Shown: one piece after another, positions 41,591 to 54,586 of the stretch
Numbering within the stretch: position 1 is the stretch's first letter
How the letters are laid out: each line of letters begins with the position of its first letter
From: Merdimonas sp963929015
Lineage (GTDB): Bacteria > Bacillota > Clostridia > Lachnospirales > Lachnospiraceae
Assembly: GCF_963929015.1 (NCBI RefSeq)
Contig: NZ_CAWVHE010000014.1
Coordinates: 24,245 to 88,244, forward strand
Reading direction: 5' to 3'
Length of the DNA: 64,000 nt
Notes under the pieces: model-generated
Database searches by the model: none
What the model was told of the DNA's origin: nothing
Seen by the model: the letters and a program-made list of their open reading frames with translations, nothing else
Made by a program: the position numbers and the translations under genes

Positions 41591-44134
41591 CTATTTTAAA
41601 TGTTCTCTGATCCACTTCATCAGCTGAATGATCGGCAGGTTCAAAAGTGCAAGGCCATACACGATCAGAAGGTGCGCGCCGTCCAGCGTATATACACTGA
41701 ACAGATTGTGGAGTCCCGGGATCATCAGTACTCCTGTGATCAGGAGAAGTCCCAGTACAAATGCGCCGATCAGATAAATATTGTTGAAAAATCTCTTTGT
41801 AAAGATTACCGGCTTGTTGGATTTGCAGTTAAATCCATGCACAAGTCTGGAGGTACAAAGCGTACCAAACGCCAGAGTGCTTCCCAGCAGGCTTCCGCTC
41901 TCGTTTAATCCGATCAGGAAAGCGATGGTGGTCATCGCGCCGATACACAAACCTTCTGTACCGATCCGCGCCAGATAATCCTTTGTCAGGATAGACTCGT
42001 TCATCGGACGGGGTTTTTCGTTCATCACATCCCTGGAGTGCGGCTCCAGTCCCAGCGCGATGGCCGGAAGACTGTCTGTCAACAGGTTGATAAACAGCAG
42101 ATGTACCGGTGCAAACGGAACCGGCAGGCCCACGATGGAGGCGAAGAGTACCGTAAGGATCGCTCCAAAGTTTCCTGACAGCAGGAACTGGATCGAAAAC
42201 TTAATGTTCCGGTACAGGTTCCGTCCGTTTTCCACTGCTTTTACAATAGTTGCAAAGTTATCATCTGTCAAGACCATAGCGGCCGCATCTTTGGAAACTT
42301 CTGTTCCGGTAATTCCCATCGCGACACCGATATTTGCCTGTTTCAGGGCCGGTGCGTCATTGACGCCGTCTCCTGTCATGGCCACAATATTTCCGCGGTC
42401 CTGCCATGCCCGGACGATACGGATCTTATGCTCCGGTGAAACACGGGCATAAACAGAAATCTTCGGAACAAACTCCTGCAGCTCTTCGTCTGACATATTT
42501 TCAATCACAGCGCCCTCGCAGGCCTCTGACTCATCTTTCAAAATACCGATACGCTTAGCGATCGCAGCAGCAGTGATCTTGTGGTCTCCAGTGATCATGA
42601 TCGGCTTAATGCCAGCCTGAATACACTCGGCAACCGCTGCTTTAGACTCCTCTCTTGGCGGATCCATCATGGCGATCAGACCAAGGAAGGTCAGGTCATT
42701 TTCATCCTCCAGCGAGATCGCCCGATCTTCTTCCATCTCTTTATATGCAAATGCAAGTACCCGCAGGCCGTCTCTGGAGAACTCCAGGTTCTGCGCCTCA
42801 ATCTCCGCCTTTCTCTCTGCAGTCATGGGCTCTACGGTCTCGCCGCGGCGGATATGGGTCATTCTGGTCAGCAGGACGTCTACCGCGCCCTTTACGACCA
42901 TGACATGTCTGCCGCTGAAAATATGAGCCGTAGACATCAGCTTACGGTCACTGTCAAACGGGATCTCCGACTTTCTGTCATATACATCCCGCACCTCAAA
43001 GGCCTCTCTTCCCAGTCTGCTTCCCAGATTGATCAGAGCGGTCTCTGTAGGATCTCCGATCTCCTGTCCATTTGCATTGGAAGAGTCGTTGCAGAGGATA
43101 CTGAAGTTCAGAAGTCTTTCCTGATTCGGATCATTCAGATTGATCTTGGCTACCGGGATCCGTTTACCATCTACATAATAATCTTCCACAGTCATCTTAT
43201 TCTGTGTCAGTGTACCTGTTTTATCAGAACAAATGATGGATACGCTGCCCAGTCCCTCTACTGCCTGCAATTTACGAATGATCGCATGCTCCCTGGCCAT
43301 TTTCTGGGTACCGAAGGAAAGTACGATCGTTACGATGGAGCTTAACGCCTCCGGGATTGCTGCTACTGCAAGGGCAACAGCAAACAGGAAGGCGTCTCCC
43401 GGCTGATCCCCTCTGAAAATACTGATTCCAAAAAGGATGGCACAGAAAACGATGATCAGGATGGAAAGTTTCTTTCCAAAATCATCCAGATTGATCTGGA
43501 GAGGCGTCCGCTTTTCAGAAGTATTCTTTAACAGACTTGCGATCTTTCCTACTTCTGTCCCCATACCGATGCCAGTCACTTCAAATGCGGCGCGTCCGTA
43601 GGTGACAAAGCTTCCGGAAAATACCCGGTTGGTCTGATCTCCAAGAGCCGCTCCTTCCGGCACTTCCTCCAGAGACTTTTCTACCGATAAACTCTCTCCT
43701 GTCAGGGCGCTTTCGTCTACTTTCAGGCTGGCGCACTCGATCAGTTTTCCATCTGCCGGCACACAGTCTCCCGCCTCCAGCAGCACCCGGTCGCCAATGG
43801 TAACTTCTCTGGACGGGATCTGTTTTACCACTCCGTCACGGATGACTTTTGCCTCCGGCGCAGACATCTGCTTGAGCGCGTCCAGAGACTGTTCCGCCTT
43901 TAATGTCTGCACAGTTCCCAGGATCGCATTCATGGTGATTACCACCAGGATTACAATGGCGCTCTCAAAGTTGCCAAGAAATCCGGATACGATTGCCGCG
44001 ATGATCAGTATAATTACCAGAAAGTCCTTATACTGTTCCAGAAAAATCTGCAGCGTGCTTTTCTTCTTGCCTTCCACCAGCTCATTAAAACCATATTTTT
44101 CCTGGTTTTGTCTGGCCTGTTCACTTGTGAGCAT
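41591..44134 (-). CDS. P-type cation ATPase, annotated class Ca2+ but probably Mn2+ exporting
   Basis: The 847-residue pump has the P2-type layout: N-terminal cytoplasmic part, ten membrane helices, actuator motif ALTGESLSVEKS, phosphorylation site CSDKTGTLTQNKM, and hinge TGDGVNDAPALKQANIGVAM. Membrane helix 4 carries VAAIPEALSSIVTI, and helix 6 has LFINLLTDSLPAIALGLEP (N and D ligands). Sequence alone suggests calcium. The leader carries a yybP-ykoY motif, which in other bacteria senses Mn2+ and controls similar pumps, so Mn2+ export is my preferred reading. Start 44134 follows AGAGAGGAGAAAACAAAT. Confidence 0.92.
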   Translation of the reverse strand: MLTSEQARQNQEKYGFNELVEGKKKSTLQIFLEQYKDFLVIILIIAAIVSGFLGNFESAIVILVVITMNAILGTVQTLKAEQSLDALKQMSAPEAKVIRDGVVKQIPSREVTIGDRVLLEAGDCVPADGKLIECASLKVDESALTGESLSVEKSLEEVPEGAALGDQTNRVFSGSFVTYGRAAFEVTGIGMGTEVGKIASLLKNTSEKRTPLQINLDDFGKKLSILIIVFCAILFGISIFRGDQPGDAFLFAVALAVAAIPEALSSIVTIVLSFGTQKMAREHAIIRKLQAVEGLGSVSIICSDKTGTLTQNKMTVEDYYVDGKRIPVAKINLNDPNQERLLNFSILCNDSSNANGQEIGDPTETALINLGSRLGREAFEVRDVYDRKSEIPFDSDRKLMSTAHIFSGRHVMVVKGAVDVLLTRMTHIRRGETVEPMTAERKAEIEAQNLEFSRDGLRVLAFAYKEMEEDRAISLEDENDLTFLGLIAMMDPPREESKAAVAECIQAGIKPIMITGDHKITAAAIAKRIGILKDESEACEGAVIENMSDEELQEFVPKISVYARVSPEHKIRIVRAWQDRGNIVAMTGDGVNDAPALKQANIGVAMGITGTEVSKDAAAMVLTDDNFATIVKAVENGRNLYRNIKFSIQFLLSGNFGAILTVLFASIVGLPVPFAPVHLLFINLLTDSLPAIALGLEPHSRDVMNEKPRPMNESILTKDYLARIGTEGLCIGAMTTIAFLIGLNESGSLLGSTLAFGTLCTSRLVHGFNCKSNKPVIFTKRFFNNIYLIGAFVLGLLLITGVLMIPGLHNLFSVYTLDGAHLLIVYGLALLNLPIIQLMKWIREHLK

Positions 44135-44167
44135 ATTTGTTTTCTCCTCTCTCTTTTGCAATAGGAT

Positions 44168-44213
44168 AAAAAAAAGACCCCTATTGCACACTTCTTGTTA
44201 TGCAATAAAAGTC
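44168..44213 (-). terminator. Riboswitch-controlled terminator
   Basis: On the minus strand GACTTTTATTGCA pairs with TGCAATAGGGGTC around a short loop, followed by eight T. Its left arm re-uses the 3' strand of riboswitch stem P1 (CTTTTAT), so the two folds exclude each other. Confidence 0.8.
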
Positions 44214-44342
44214 TCACCTTTTCATTGCGATACGGATGATCCCTCATCGTACTGACGTATTCGCAAACGCCGGTTCTGCCACTTGTATCCAACAGAAGCA
44301 GGCAGGTGATCTGCCGCGTCCGGCGCAAGTTACTCCCTTTTA
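44205..44342 (-). promoter_or_regulatory. yybP-ykoY manganese riboswitch
   Basis: The minus-strand leader shows ATAAAAGGGAGTAAC at its 5' side and GGTGAGACTTTTAT at its 3' side. ATAAAAG pairs with CTTTTAT to form P1, and the conserved AGGGAGTA and GTGAGAC strands flank it as in yybP-ykoY. The interior has CGCCGG and CCGGCG arms and CGTCAGTACGATG. Ligand binding should hold P1, block the terminator and switch on the pump gene. Confidence 0.82.
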
Positions 44343-44351
44343 TCTTCATCT

Positions 44352-44380
44352 ACTATACAAGAAAAAAGTTATGCTGTCAA
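44352..44380 (-). promoter_or_regulatory. Promoter of the riboswitch-ATPase transcript
   Basis: TTGACA (44375-44380) and TATAGT (44352-44357) are separated by exactly 17 bases on the minus strand. The start near 44345 coincides with the riboswitch 5' end. Confidence 0.85.
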
Positions 44381-44460
44381 TCAAAATCTGCCGTATATTT
44401 ACGCATTGTATTTACTCCTGTCCTTTAGCATTGCCGGTAAATTCTTTTTTCATCCTGCAA

Positions 44461-44490
44461 AAAGGGGCTGTCTTTACGACAACCCCTCTT
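44461..44490 (-). terminator. Terminator after the SLH protein gene
   Basis: AGGGGCTGTC pairs with GACAACCCCT around TTTAC, followed on the minus strand by TTTTTGC. Confidence 0.8.
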
Positions 44491-44510
44491 TTCCCTTTTG
44501 ATTAACTTTT

Positions 44511-46571
44511 TTACAGGTCATAAGCGCTGTAGAATCTGCTGATAATGGTCGCGCAGACCGCTCTGACCGTTTCGCCCTGCGGGTTCAACCTGCCATTATC
44601 GCCAGTGATGATCCCGTTGGCCACGCACCAGCTCATGGCGTCTTTTGCAAAGCTGTTGACATTCGCGGCATCCGGATAAGAGCTGAAGTCTGCCCTCTGG
44701 CTGGTATCCAGTCCAAGGTAGTTCGCATACCGGAACATCATCACTGCTATCTGCTCCCGGTTGATGTTATCGCCAGGGCCGAATTTTCCGGTATCCGTAT
44801 ATCCGGTGACAATGCCGGCGTTTGCCGCCCACAACACAGACTCTGTGTAGAACTGACCGGTAATAACGTCCGGGAACTTCTGCTCAAATGTGACGGCAGG
44901 CTCATCTTCCATGCGCCAGAGAATGGTTGCAAACTGCGCTCTGGCCAGTTTGTCATTGGGGCCAAAAATCGTATCCGTAAGGCCGGTCATCAGACCTTTG
45001 TTATAAACATCTTTTACTGTCTCGTAATACCATACGCCAACACCAAAATCAGTAAATGGAAGCTTAGGTTCCACTGTCACTTCTTCTTTCTTAACTGTTA
45101 CCTGGCAGCTGGCGCTCTTGCCGTTGACTGCTGTGGCTGTGATCGTTGTGGTTCCCGCCGCCACTGCGGTGACTTTACCGTTCTGATCTACTGTTGCAAC
45201 AGCAGTGTTCCCGGATTTCCAGGTGATAGTTTTATCATCTGTCGTATCGGCCGGGACAACAGATGCTGCCAGAGTCCCTGTTTCACCTTCTGTAAGCGTA
45301 AGGCTTGCCGGGCTTACAGACACACCTGTGATCGGCTTTGCCTCTTCTGTTGCGATAGAAAAAGAATAATTTCCAGTATACTGCAAAGAATCTCCGCCTT
45401 TTTCCACCAGGAAATAATAGGAACCGCTGGTAAGATCCACTGTCTCATTTATAAGGTTTACTCCGATGTCGTCATCGAACCTTCCATTGACTTTCCAGAC
45501 TTCCTTTACGCTACTGTCATAAATATGAAGACAAACCCTATACATTGTTCCACTGAAATTCACATCTACAGAACCCGTCTCTTTTACAGTAAATTTATAA
45601 AAATCTGACCCTTCATTAATGGCAAGCTGGCCTTTGTATTGGGTATTTGTTTTAATCTCACTGCTAGTTGTATGGTTATCATTTCCATTTCCGCCAACTG
45701 CTTCTTCAAAGCTCTCTTCCGCTGAAGTAAAATTAACGCCGAACTCATAGTTGCCCGTATAATCCTTTAGAAGACTTTCCATCTTCAGGTAATAAGTCCC
45801 TTTTAATAGATTTAACTCCTCACTGATTAAAATCAGGTGCGTACTTTCATTCCAGCGCTTGGACCCACTGTCCCATACCTCTTTATAATTGCTGTCATAT
45901 AGTCTTATGCACATATTACGCAGATATCCTGTGAAGTTTAACGCAGCCTTTCCGGAAGAAGGAATTGTAAATTTGTAAAAATCCCCGTCCTCATTATGTG
46001 CGATCTGGCCCTTGTAGCTGGTGTCGAGATTAATCACATTGCTGTCAGCCAACGAATCATCAGAACCCCCCATTTCTTCCGGAAAACTTTCCTGAGCTGA
46101 AGTAAAAGTCATCGTAAATTCATAATCTCCCCAATCAATGCCAGAAGATGTGTTCGTATTTCTCTCAACAATAAACTGATAATTTCCTTTTGTTAAATCT
46201 AATTCCTGGGTTTCCCTCACCAGTCCTGTACTGGCATCCTGACCATAATATGTATTATCGTCACCTACATTTTCTCCTGCCGGATTATAAAACTTCAGTC
46301 TTACTCCACGGAATTCACCGGTAAAATCCAAGGATATCCTTCCGGATTCTGCCAATGTAAAATTGTATGTATCTCCTTTGATCTCCTTTGAAAGCGTTCC
46401 ACTTACTTTCGTACCCATGGTATATTGCTTTGTATTCATAACCCCATCATTGGCATTGACAGGCCTTGCGGTCTCGCATCCCGCAGATACATCTGCCGCA
46501 TATCCGGACACCGAAAAACTTCCGGCCAACATACAACAGCTTAGCAATATTGCGAATGATTTCTTAAACAT
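44511..46571 (-). CDS. Secreted surface protein with PPC-like repeats, BIG2 domain and three SLH domains
   Basis: The 686-residue protein starts at 46571 after AGGGGGAAA. It has a signal peptide (FAILLSCCMLAGSFSVSGYA). Three ~110-residue repeats of the prepeptidase C-terminal type follow (YKGQIAHNEDGDFYKFTIP and YKGQLAINEGSDFYKFTV are aligned stretches). Next comes one BIG2 domain (ITGVSVSPASLTLTEGETGT). Three SLH domains close the chain (VWYYETVKDVYNKGLMTG, FYTESVLWAANAGIVTGYTD, AKDAMSWCVANGIITG) and should bind cell-wall polymer. No catalytic domain is seen, so it may be a binding or adhesion protein. The frame extends to 46706, but the signal peptide fixes the start. Confidence 0.9.
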   Translation of the reverse strand: MFKKSFAILLSCCMLAGSFSVSGYAADVSAGCETARPVNANDGVMNTKQYTMGTKVSGTLSKEIKGDTYNFTLAESGRISLDFTGEFRGVRLKFYNPAGENVGDDNTYYGQDASTGLVRETQELDLTKGNYQFIVERNTNTSSGIDWGDYEFTMTFTSAQESFPEEMGGSDDSLADSNVINLDTSYKGQIAHNEDGDFYKFTIPSSGKAALNFTGYLRNMCIRLYDSNYKEVWDSGSKRWNESTHLILISEELNLLKGTYYLKMESLLKDYTGNYEFGVNFTSAEESFEEAVGGNGNDNHTTSSEIKTNTQYKGQLAINEGSDFYKFTVKETGSVDVNFSGTMYRVCLHIYDSSVKEVWKVNGRFDDDIGVNLINETVDLTSGSYYFLVEKGGDSLQYTGNYSFSIATEEAKPITGVSVSPASLTLTEGETGTLAASVVPADTTDDKTITWKSGNTAVATVDQNGKVTAVAAGTTTITATAVNGKSASCQVTVKKEEVTVEPKLPFTDFGVGVWYYETVKDVYNKGLMTGLTDTIFGPNDKLARAQFATILWRMEDEPAVTFEQKFPDVITGQFYTESVLWAANAGIVTGYTDTGKFGPGDNINREQIAVMMFRYANYLGLDTSQRADFSSYPDAANVNSFAKDAMSWCVANGIITGDNGRLNPQGETVRAVCATIISRFYSAYDL

Positions 46572-46845
46572 AGCTATTTCCCCCTGTACTTTTTTACTAA
46601 TTTGATTCTTTATACATTTTTTTATTTCTTCTGTCACCCTCCCAAACACATTCCTCCATTTCTGTCTTTCATTTTCTCTGTATTTATCCGGTTTTGCACC
46701 GAACAATCTCTGTCCTTATTATATAACGGAAACTGCGGGCAGGCAAGATTCCTGTCCGCAGTTCTTCTGTCTATTTTCCTGTCCATTTTCCTATCCATTC
46801 TTCCGCCAGGGATCATATAAAACCTGATCCGGAATGTTGCCGGGA

Positions 46846-47163
46846 TTATTTTCCGCAATCCACTTCCGGAACCTTAAGTCCATCCACCTCAAAACAAGTA
46901 ATCCAGGGATATTCTACATAATTGACAGATACCTTCTCCGCTCGTTCCACCCCTTCTGCAGGATAATATACATTGCCAAGCTCGCTAAAGTCGACCAAAT
47001 ACCCTTTTCCCCGCATTGTCTCTTCGTCCTCATCGGTAAAGCTTACCGAAACCTCCAGGTACGGAGGCGCACATCAGCTGGTGATTTCTTCCACATTCAG
47101 CACCACTTGCCGCCATCCATACTTTTGCATATATTCTTTTGCGTTATCATTTAAATAAACCAT
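46846..47163 (-). CDS. Probable selenoprotein with in-frame UGA followed by Cys
   Basis: ATG 47163 (site GAGGAGAG) opens a frame of 105 codons ending at TAA 46846-46848, interrupted only by TGA at 47074-47076. Around it the protein reads LNVEEITS-U-CAPPYLEVSV. Coding character is good on both sides of the TGA, and the next codon is Cys. This resembles the small family I recall being named CC/Se motif (seleno)protein, where Cys-Cys alternates with Sec-Cys; not checked. Seven bases after the UGA, CCUCC pairs with GGAGG around a loop starting with G, a possible bacterial SECIS. A nonsense mutation is the alternative. The gene lies 42 bases after hicB. Confidence 0.62.
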
Positions 47164-47205
47164 CAGACTCTCCTCTTCGTCTACGATATGAAAAATTTCC
47201 AGTTG

Positions 47206-47616
47206 TCAATAATCCATTTTCTTATTAATGCCAAGCTTACTCAGCAAAGCTTCTTGCAGTACCTGTGAAAAATTTACCCCCATTGCTGTTGCCTCCTCAT
47301 TCAGCCATTCAGGAATGCTAAGGGTCTTCTTTACCGCTCTGGAATTGTGCTTCTTCTGATATTCCAGCATATCAAATTCAATAATTGCCAGTGTTCCTTC
47401 TTCCACATCTACCTTATCAATCTCCGTTGGGCTTGGGATCTCCTCCCCTTCTTCTTTTCTGCTCACCAAAGCCAAACCCATTGCCTCAACAGCCATCTCA
47501 TAAGCCCTGGTCATATCATCGCCTTCTGTGAAGCATTCTGGAAAGTCTGGAAATGAAACCCAGAATCCGCCCTCTTCTGCTCTATGAAATACCGCCGGAT
47601 AAAACAATTTATTCAT
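47206..47616 (-). CDS. hicB: HicB-family antitoxin
   Basis: The 136-residue protein has the degenerate RNase-H-like HicB domain at the N-terminus (YPAVFHRAEEGGFWVSFPDF, PECFTEGDD). A ribbon-helix-helix DNA-binding domain follows at the C-terminus (RAVKKTLSIPEWLNEEATAM). It should neutralise HicA and repress the operon. Start 47616 has GGGAGG nine bases upstream. It follows hicA by 36 bases. If hicA is truly broken the antitoxin is an orphan. Confidence 0.88.
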   Translation of the reverse strand: MNKLFYPAVFHRAEEGGFWVSFPDFPECFTEGDDMTRAYEMAVEAMGLALVSRKEEGEEIPSPTEIDKVDVEEGTLAIIEFDMLEYQKKHNSRAVKKTLSIPEWLNEEATAMGVNFSQVLQEALLSKLGINKKMDY

Positions 47617-47652
47617 ACGTGATACCTCCCATTTACTCTCTGGGCGCAAGAT

Positions 47653-47842
47653 TTATCGCAGCCCCGCCTGTTTAAGTATTGCCTGCTCCAAACCTTTTTT
47701 CATGGCTTTGGAGTGATAAGGAACAATTACCATTCTTTCAGATTCCGGATTCTTCAATTTTACATGAGAACCATTTTGACTCACTTCTTCAAATCCGTTT
47801 TTTTTTGAGATGCCTAATCATCTCTTTGGGTGTCATTGGCAT
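47653..47842 (-). pseudogene. hicA: hicA toxin gene with +1 frameshift in a run of nine A
   Basis: ATG 47842 follows AAAGGAG. It opens MPMTPKEMIRHLKK, then meets a nine-A run (T-run at 47798-47806) that shifts frame to a stop. Removing one A gives a complete 62-residue HicA: NGFEEVSQNGSHVKLKNP with the catalytic His in NGSHVKL, and KKGLEQAILKQAGL to the stop at 47653-47655. HicA is a small mRNA interferase. The run could be an error, a real inactivation, a phase-variable switch, or a site of transcriptional slippage that still yields some toxin. Confidence 0.8.
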
Positions 47843-47873
47843 CTATTGTATCTCCTTTCCTTATCATAATGCT

Positions 47874-47924
47874 ATTATATCACGTATCATTACGTGCGTA
47901 AATATTTTTACGTAATTTTACGTA
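47874..47924 (-). promoter_or_regulatory. hicAB promoter with ACGT-centred operator repeats
   Basis: On the minus strand TTTACG (47897-47902) and TATAAT (47874-47879) are 17 bases apart. Repeats of the form TTACGTAA, TTACGT and ACGTGA occupy 47881-47924, over and upstream of the -35. They are likely operators for the HicB ribbon-helix-helix domain. The stretch 47925-48110 beyond holds no gene, only short ATAAATG repeats near 48031. Confidence 0.6.
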
Positions 47925-48114
47925 TATTCTATTTTATTTACCCGGCCACTCTGCTTATAAGTCGACGATATATTTGCTCACAAATACGGTAAAAGCAGCA
48001 ATTAATTATTTAAATAATAATCTGGGACATAAATGAAACATTAAAATATAAATGGAACATTTTAAACAGAAAAAACCGGCATCATGCGACACCATATAAA
48101 AAATTAGAAGAATA

Positions 48115-48145
48115 GCGGAAACCCAAGTAAATACTAGATTTCCGC
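48115..48145 (-). terminator. Terminator of the tRNA/rRNA transcript
   Basis: GCGGAAA (48115-48121) and TTTCCGC (48139-48145) form a stem. The minus strand then runs into a T-rich tract. It lies 14 bases after tRNA-Lys. Confidence 0.6.
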
Positions 48146-48158
48146 CTCTTTAGATTCA

Positions 48159-48231
48159 TGAGCGTGCGGGGATTCGAACCCCGGACAACTTGATTAAAAG
48201 TCAAGTGCTCTACCGCCTGAGCTACACGCCC
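48159..48231 (-). tRNA. tRNA-Lys (TTT)
   Basis: The 73-base cloverleaf starts GGGCGTGTAGCTCAG. It has anticodon loop CTTTTAA (anticodon TTT), and T-arm GGTTCGAATCC. CCA is not encoded. It is the last gene of the tRNA cluster. Confidence 0.97.
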
Positions 48232-48259
48232 GAAAATATTTTCTTTTAGATAAAGAAAG

Positions 48260-48332
<73 letters not shown>

Positions 48333-48337
48333 GAAAT

Positions 48338-48410
<73 letters not shown>

Positions 48411-48439
48411 ATATGAAATTAATGTCTTTTTCAAGACAA

Positions 48440-48512
48440 AGCCGATGATCGGACTCGAACCGATAACCTGCTGATTACAAATCAGCTGCTCTGCCAATTG
48501 AGCCACATCGGC
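48440..48512 (-). tRNA. tRNA-Thr (TGT)
   Basis: It starts GCCGATGTGGCTCAATTGGC. The anticodon loop TTTGTAA carries TGT, and the acceptor arms GCCGATG and CATCGGC pair perfectly. Confidence 0.97.
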
Positions 48513-48533
48513 CTACCGTGATCGAACGGCTAA

Positions 48534-48615
48534 TGGATGGAGGTGGATTCGAACCACCGAAGCAATTTGCAACAGATTTACAGTCTGCCCCCTTTGGCCA
48601 CTCGGGAATCCATCC
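48534..48615 (-). tRNA. tRNA-Tyr (GTA)
   Basis: The 82-base class II tRNA starts GGATGGATTCCCGAGTGG. The anticodon is GTA in CTGTAAA and there is a long variable arm before GGTGGTTCGAATCC. Confidence 0.97.
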
Positions 48616-48623
48616 AGATTGTC

Positions 48624-48696
48624 TGGGGCCTATAGGGCTCGAACCTATGACCCTCTGCTTGTAAGGCAGATGCTCTCCCAGCTGAGCTAAGACCCC
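48624..48696 (-). tRNA. tRNA-Val (TAC)
   Basis: It starts GGGGTCTTAGCTCAGCTGGG. The anticodon loop CTTACAA carries TAC. The acceptor end reads GGCCCCA, so one position pairs as a wobble or mismatch. Confidence 0.95.
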
Positions 48697-48702
48697 ATAC
48701 AA

Positions 48703-48776
48703 CGACCCAGAAGAGACTCGAACTCTCGACCTCCGCCGTGACAGGGCGGCGCTCTAACCAACTGAGCCACTGGGCC
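48703..48776 (-). tRNA. tRNA-Asp (GTC)
   Basis: It starts GGCCCAGTGGCTCAG. The anticodon loop CTGTCAC carries GTC and the discriminator base is G, as usual for tRNA-Asp. It is the first tRNA after 23S rRNA. Confidence 0.97.
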
Positions 48777-48849
48777 ATTTTCATATTATATAGAAAGTAT
48801 ATCATATACCTTCAAAACTGCATATAAGAAACTTTTCATCCTGCCTACC

Positions 48850-51755
<2,906 letters not shown>

Positions 51756-52102
51756 CTTAAAAGACGGGTTCTCTTAAGTCCACACGTATATAGCGTTATA
51801 CGCGTTGGTCTTCGGCCAATTTTTTGCTTTGTTTTCTTCAAAGTGTGTAATCATTACACAGTTTCCTGTTATAACAATTACCTCGGATGTCTTGATCAAG
51901 ATATTTTGATCTTCGTTTCTTATATGCGGTTTTCAAGGTACATGGTTTGATAATCACCACTGTTTCGCCGAGAGCTCAAAACAAAGTTTTTCGCTCACGG
52001 ATATTCTCCGAATATCCTTCTGCGTCTTTCCAGACATCCATGCTCAAGCAAGCTTGGCAAGGCTGTCTGCAAGCCGCATCGGCTGCACTGATCATTATCA
52101 AA

Positions 52103-52175
52103 TGGAGAATACGAGATTCGAACTCGTGACCTCCTGCTTGCAAGGCAGGCGCTCTCCCAACTGAGCTAATCCCCC
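52103..52175 (-). tRNA. tRNA-Ala (TGC)
   Basis: It starts GGGGGATTAGCTCAGTTGGG, with anticodon TGC in CTTGCAA. It is the spacer tRNA next to 23S rRNA. Confidence 0.97.
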
Positions 52176-52235
52176 GGGTACATGGGCTTAAGTGGGCCTT
52201 ACCTCCTTCTCCGAAGGCATTTCCCTAAAACCCAA

Positions 52236-52309
<74 letters not shown>

Positions 52310-52348
52310 GTTCCAAAAAGGGCTTCCGCCACTTTTCCTCTTTTTTAT

Positions 52349-52467
52349 TCCTGGCAGCCACCTGCTCTCCCACACCGTCTCCAGTGCAGTACCATCGGCC
52401 GCTTAAGGCTTAACCATCGTGTTCGGGATGGGTACGGGTGTTTCCCCTAAGCGCATCGCCACCAGGA
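52349..52467 (-). rRNA. 5S ribosomal RNA
   Basis: The 119-base gene starts TCCTGGTGGCGATGCGCTTA and contains CCCATCCCGAACACG. It ends CTGCCAGGA, pairing with the start. It stands between 16S and tRNA-Ile rather than after 23S, which is not the common order. Confidence 0.93.
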
Positions 52468-52547
52468 GTTCCTCGACGCTTTTGACAGCTGTCTCGGATC
52501 CAGACTCTGATAACCACATAATAAACAACGACCCTTACTTTCTTCCC

Positions 52548-54082
<1,535 letters not shown>

Positions 54083-54261
54083 GTTCTCATCCGGTCCAGG
54101 AAAAACTACTCGCTTTTCCTATCCCGTTACTTACTGTTTTGGGTTGACATCTCTTGATGTCCATTCTGAATTATTCTTCTCAAAAGAATCTTCAGGGTCG
54201 TTGTCTATTATTTAGTTATCAAAGTCCTTGTTTGTTGCTGTCTCAACGAGTCAGCTTCACT

Positions 54262-54290
54262 ATAATACCACCGATTATTTTTAGTGTCAA
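54262..54290 (-). promoter_or_regulatory. rRNA operon promoter
   Basis: TTGACA (54285-54290) and TATTAT (54262-54267) are separated by 17 bases on the minus strand, with AT-rich DNA upstream as an UP-like element. It lies about 180 bases before the 16S 5' end. Confidence 0.8.
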
Positions 54291-54404
54291 GGTTTTTTAT
54301 TTAATTTTTTATGCCTTTTTTCAACACATTTTTTGCGGTACTATAACTAGTTAGTCCTTGACTTTTTTTACACAAGATATAGGTTCTATCTCTTCCATAA
54401 AAAA

Positions 54405-54430
54405 CTGTCTGAAACTTTCGTTCCAGACAG
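54405..54430 (-). terminator. Terminator after tRNA-Ser
   Basis: CTGTCTGGAA and TTTCAGACAG pair on the minus strand and are followed by TTTTTT. It separates tRNA-Ser from the rRNA promoter. Confidence 0.8.
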
Positions 54431-54445
54431 CCGTCAAAGACTTAA

Positions 54446-54533
54446 CGGAGAAAGAGGGATTCGAACCCTCGCGCCGGTTGCCCGACCTACACCCTTAGCA
54501 GGGGCGCCTCTTCGGCCTCTTGAGTATTTCTCC
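54446..54533 (-). tRNA. tRNA-Ser (GCT)
   Basis: The 88-base class II tRNA starts GGAGAAATACTCAAGAGG. The anticodon is GCT in CTGCTAA, with a long variable arm and discriminator G. Confidence 0.96.
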
Positions 54534-54586
54534 AGCAGAAGTTATTATACTAAAGGAAATTTACCTTGTCAATCTTTTTTTACCTA

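Noticed and set aside
44511..46571. Repeated DNA in the surface protein gene as a mobile repeat
   Set aside because: The repetition is at protein-domain level (three PPC-like and three SLH units), with diverged DNA.
46834..47158. Plus-strand frames of 106 and 61 residues
   Set aside because: They are antisense to the UGA-containing gene, which has a ribosome site and protein-like sequence.
48475..48805. Two 75-residue frames in the tRNA cluster
   Set aside because: They read through the tRNA genes Thr, Tyr, Val and Asp on the same strand.
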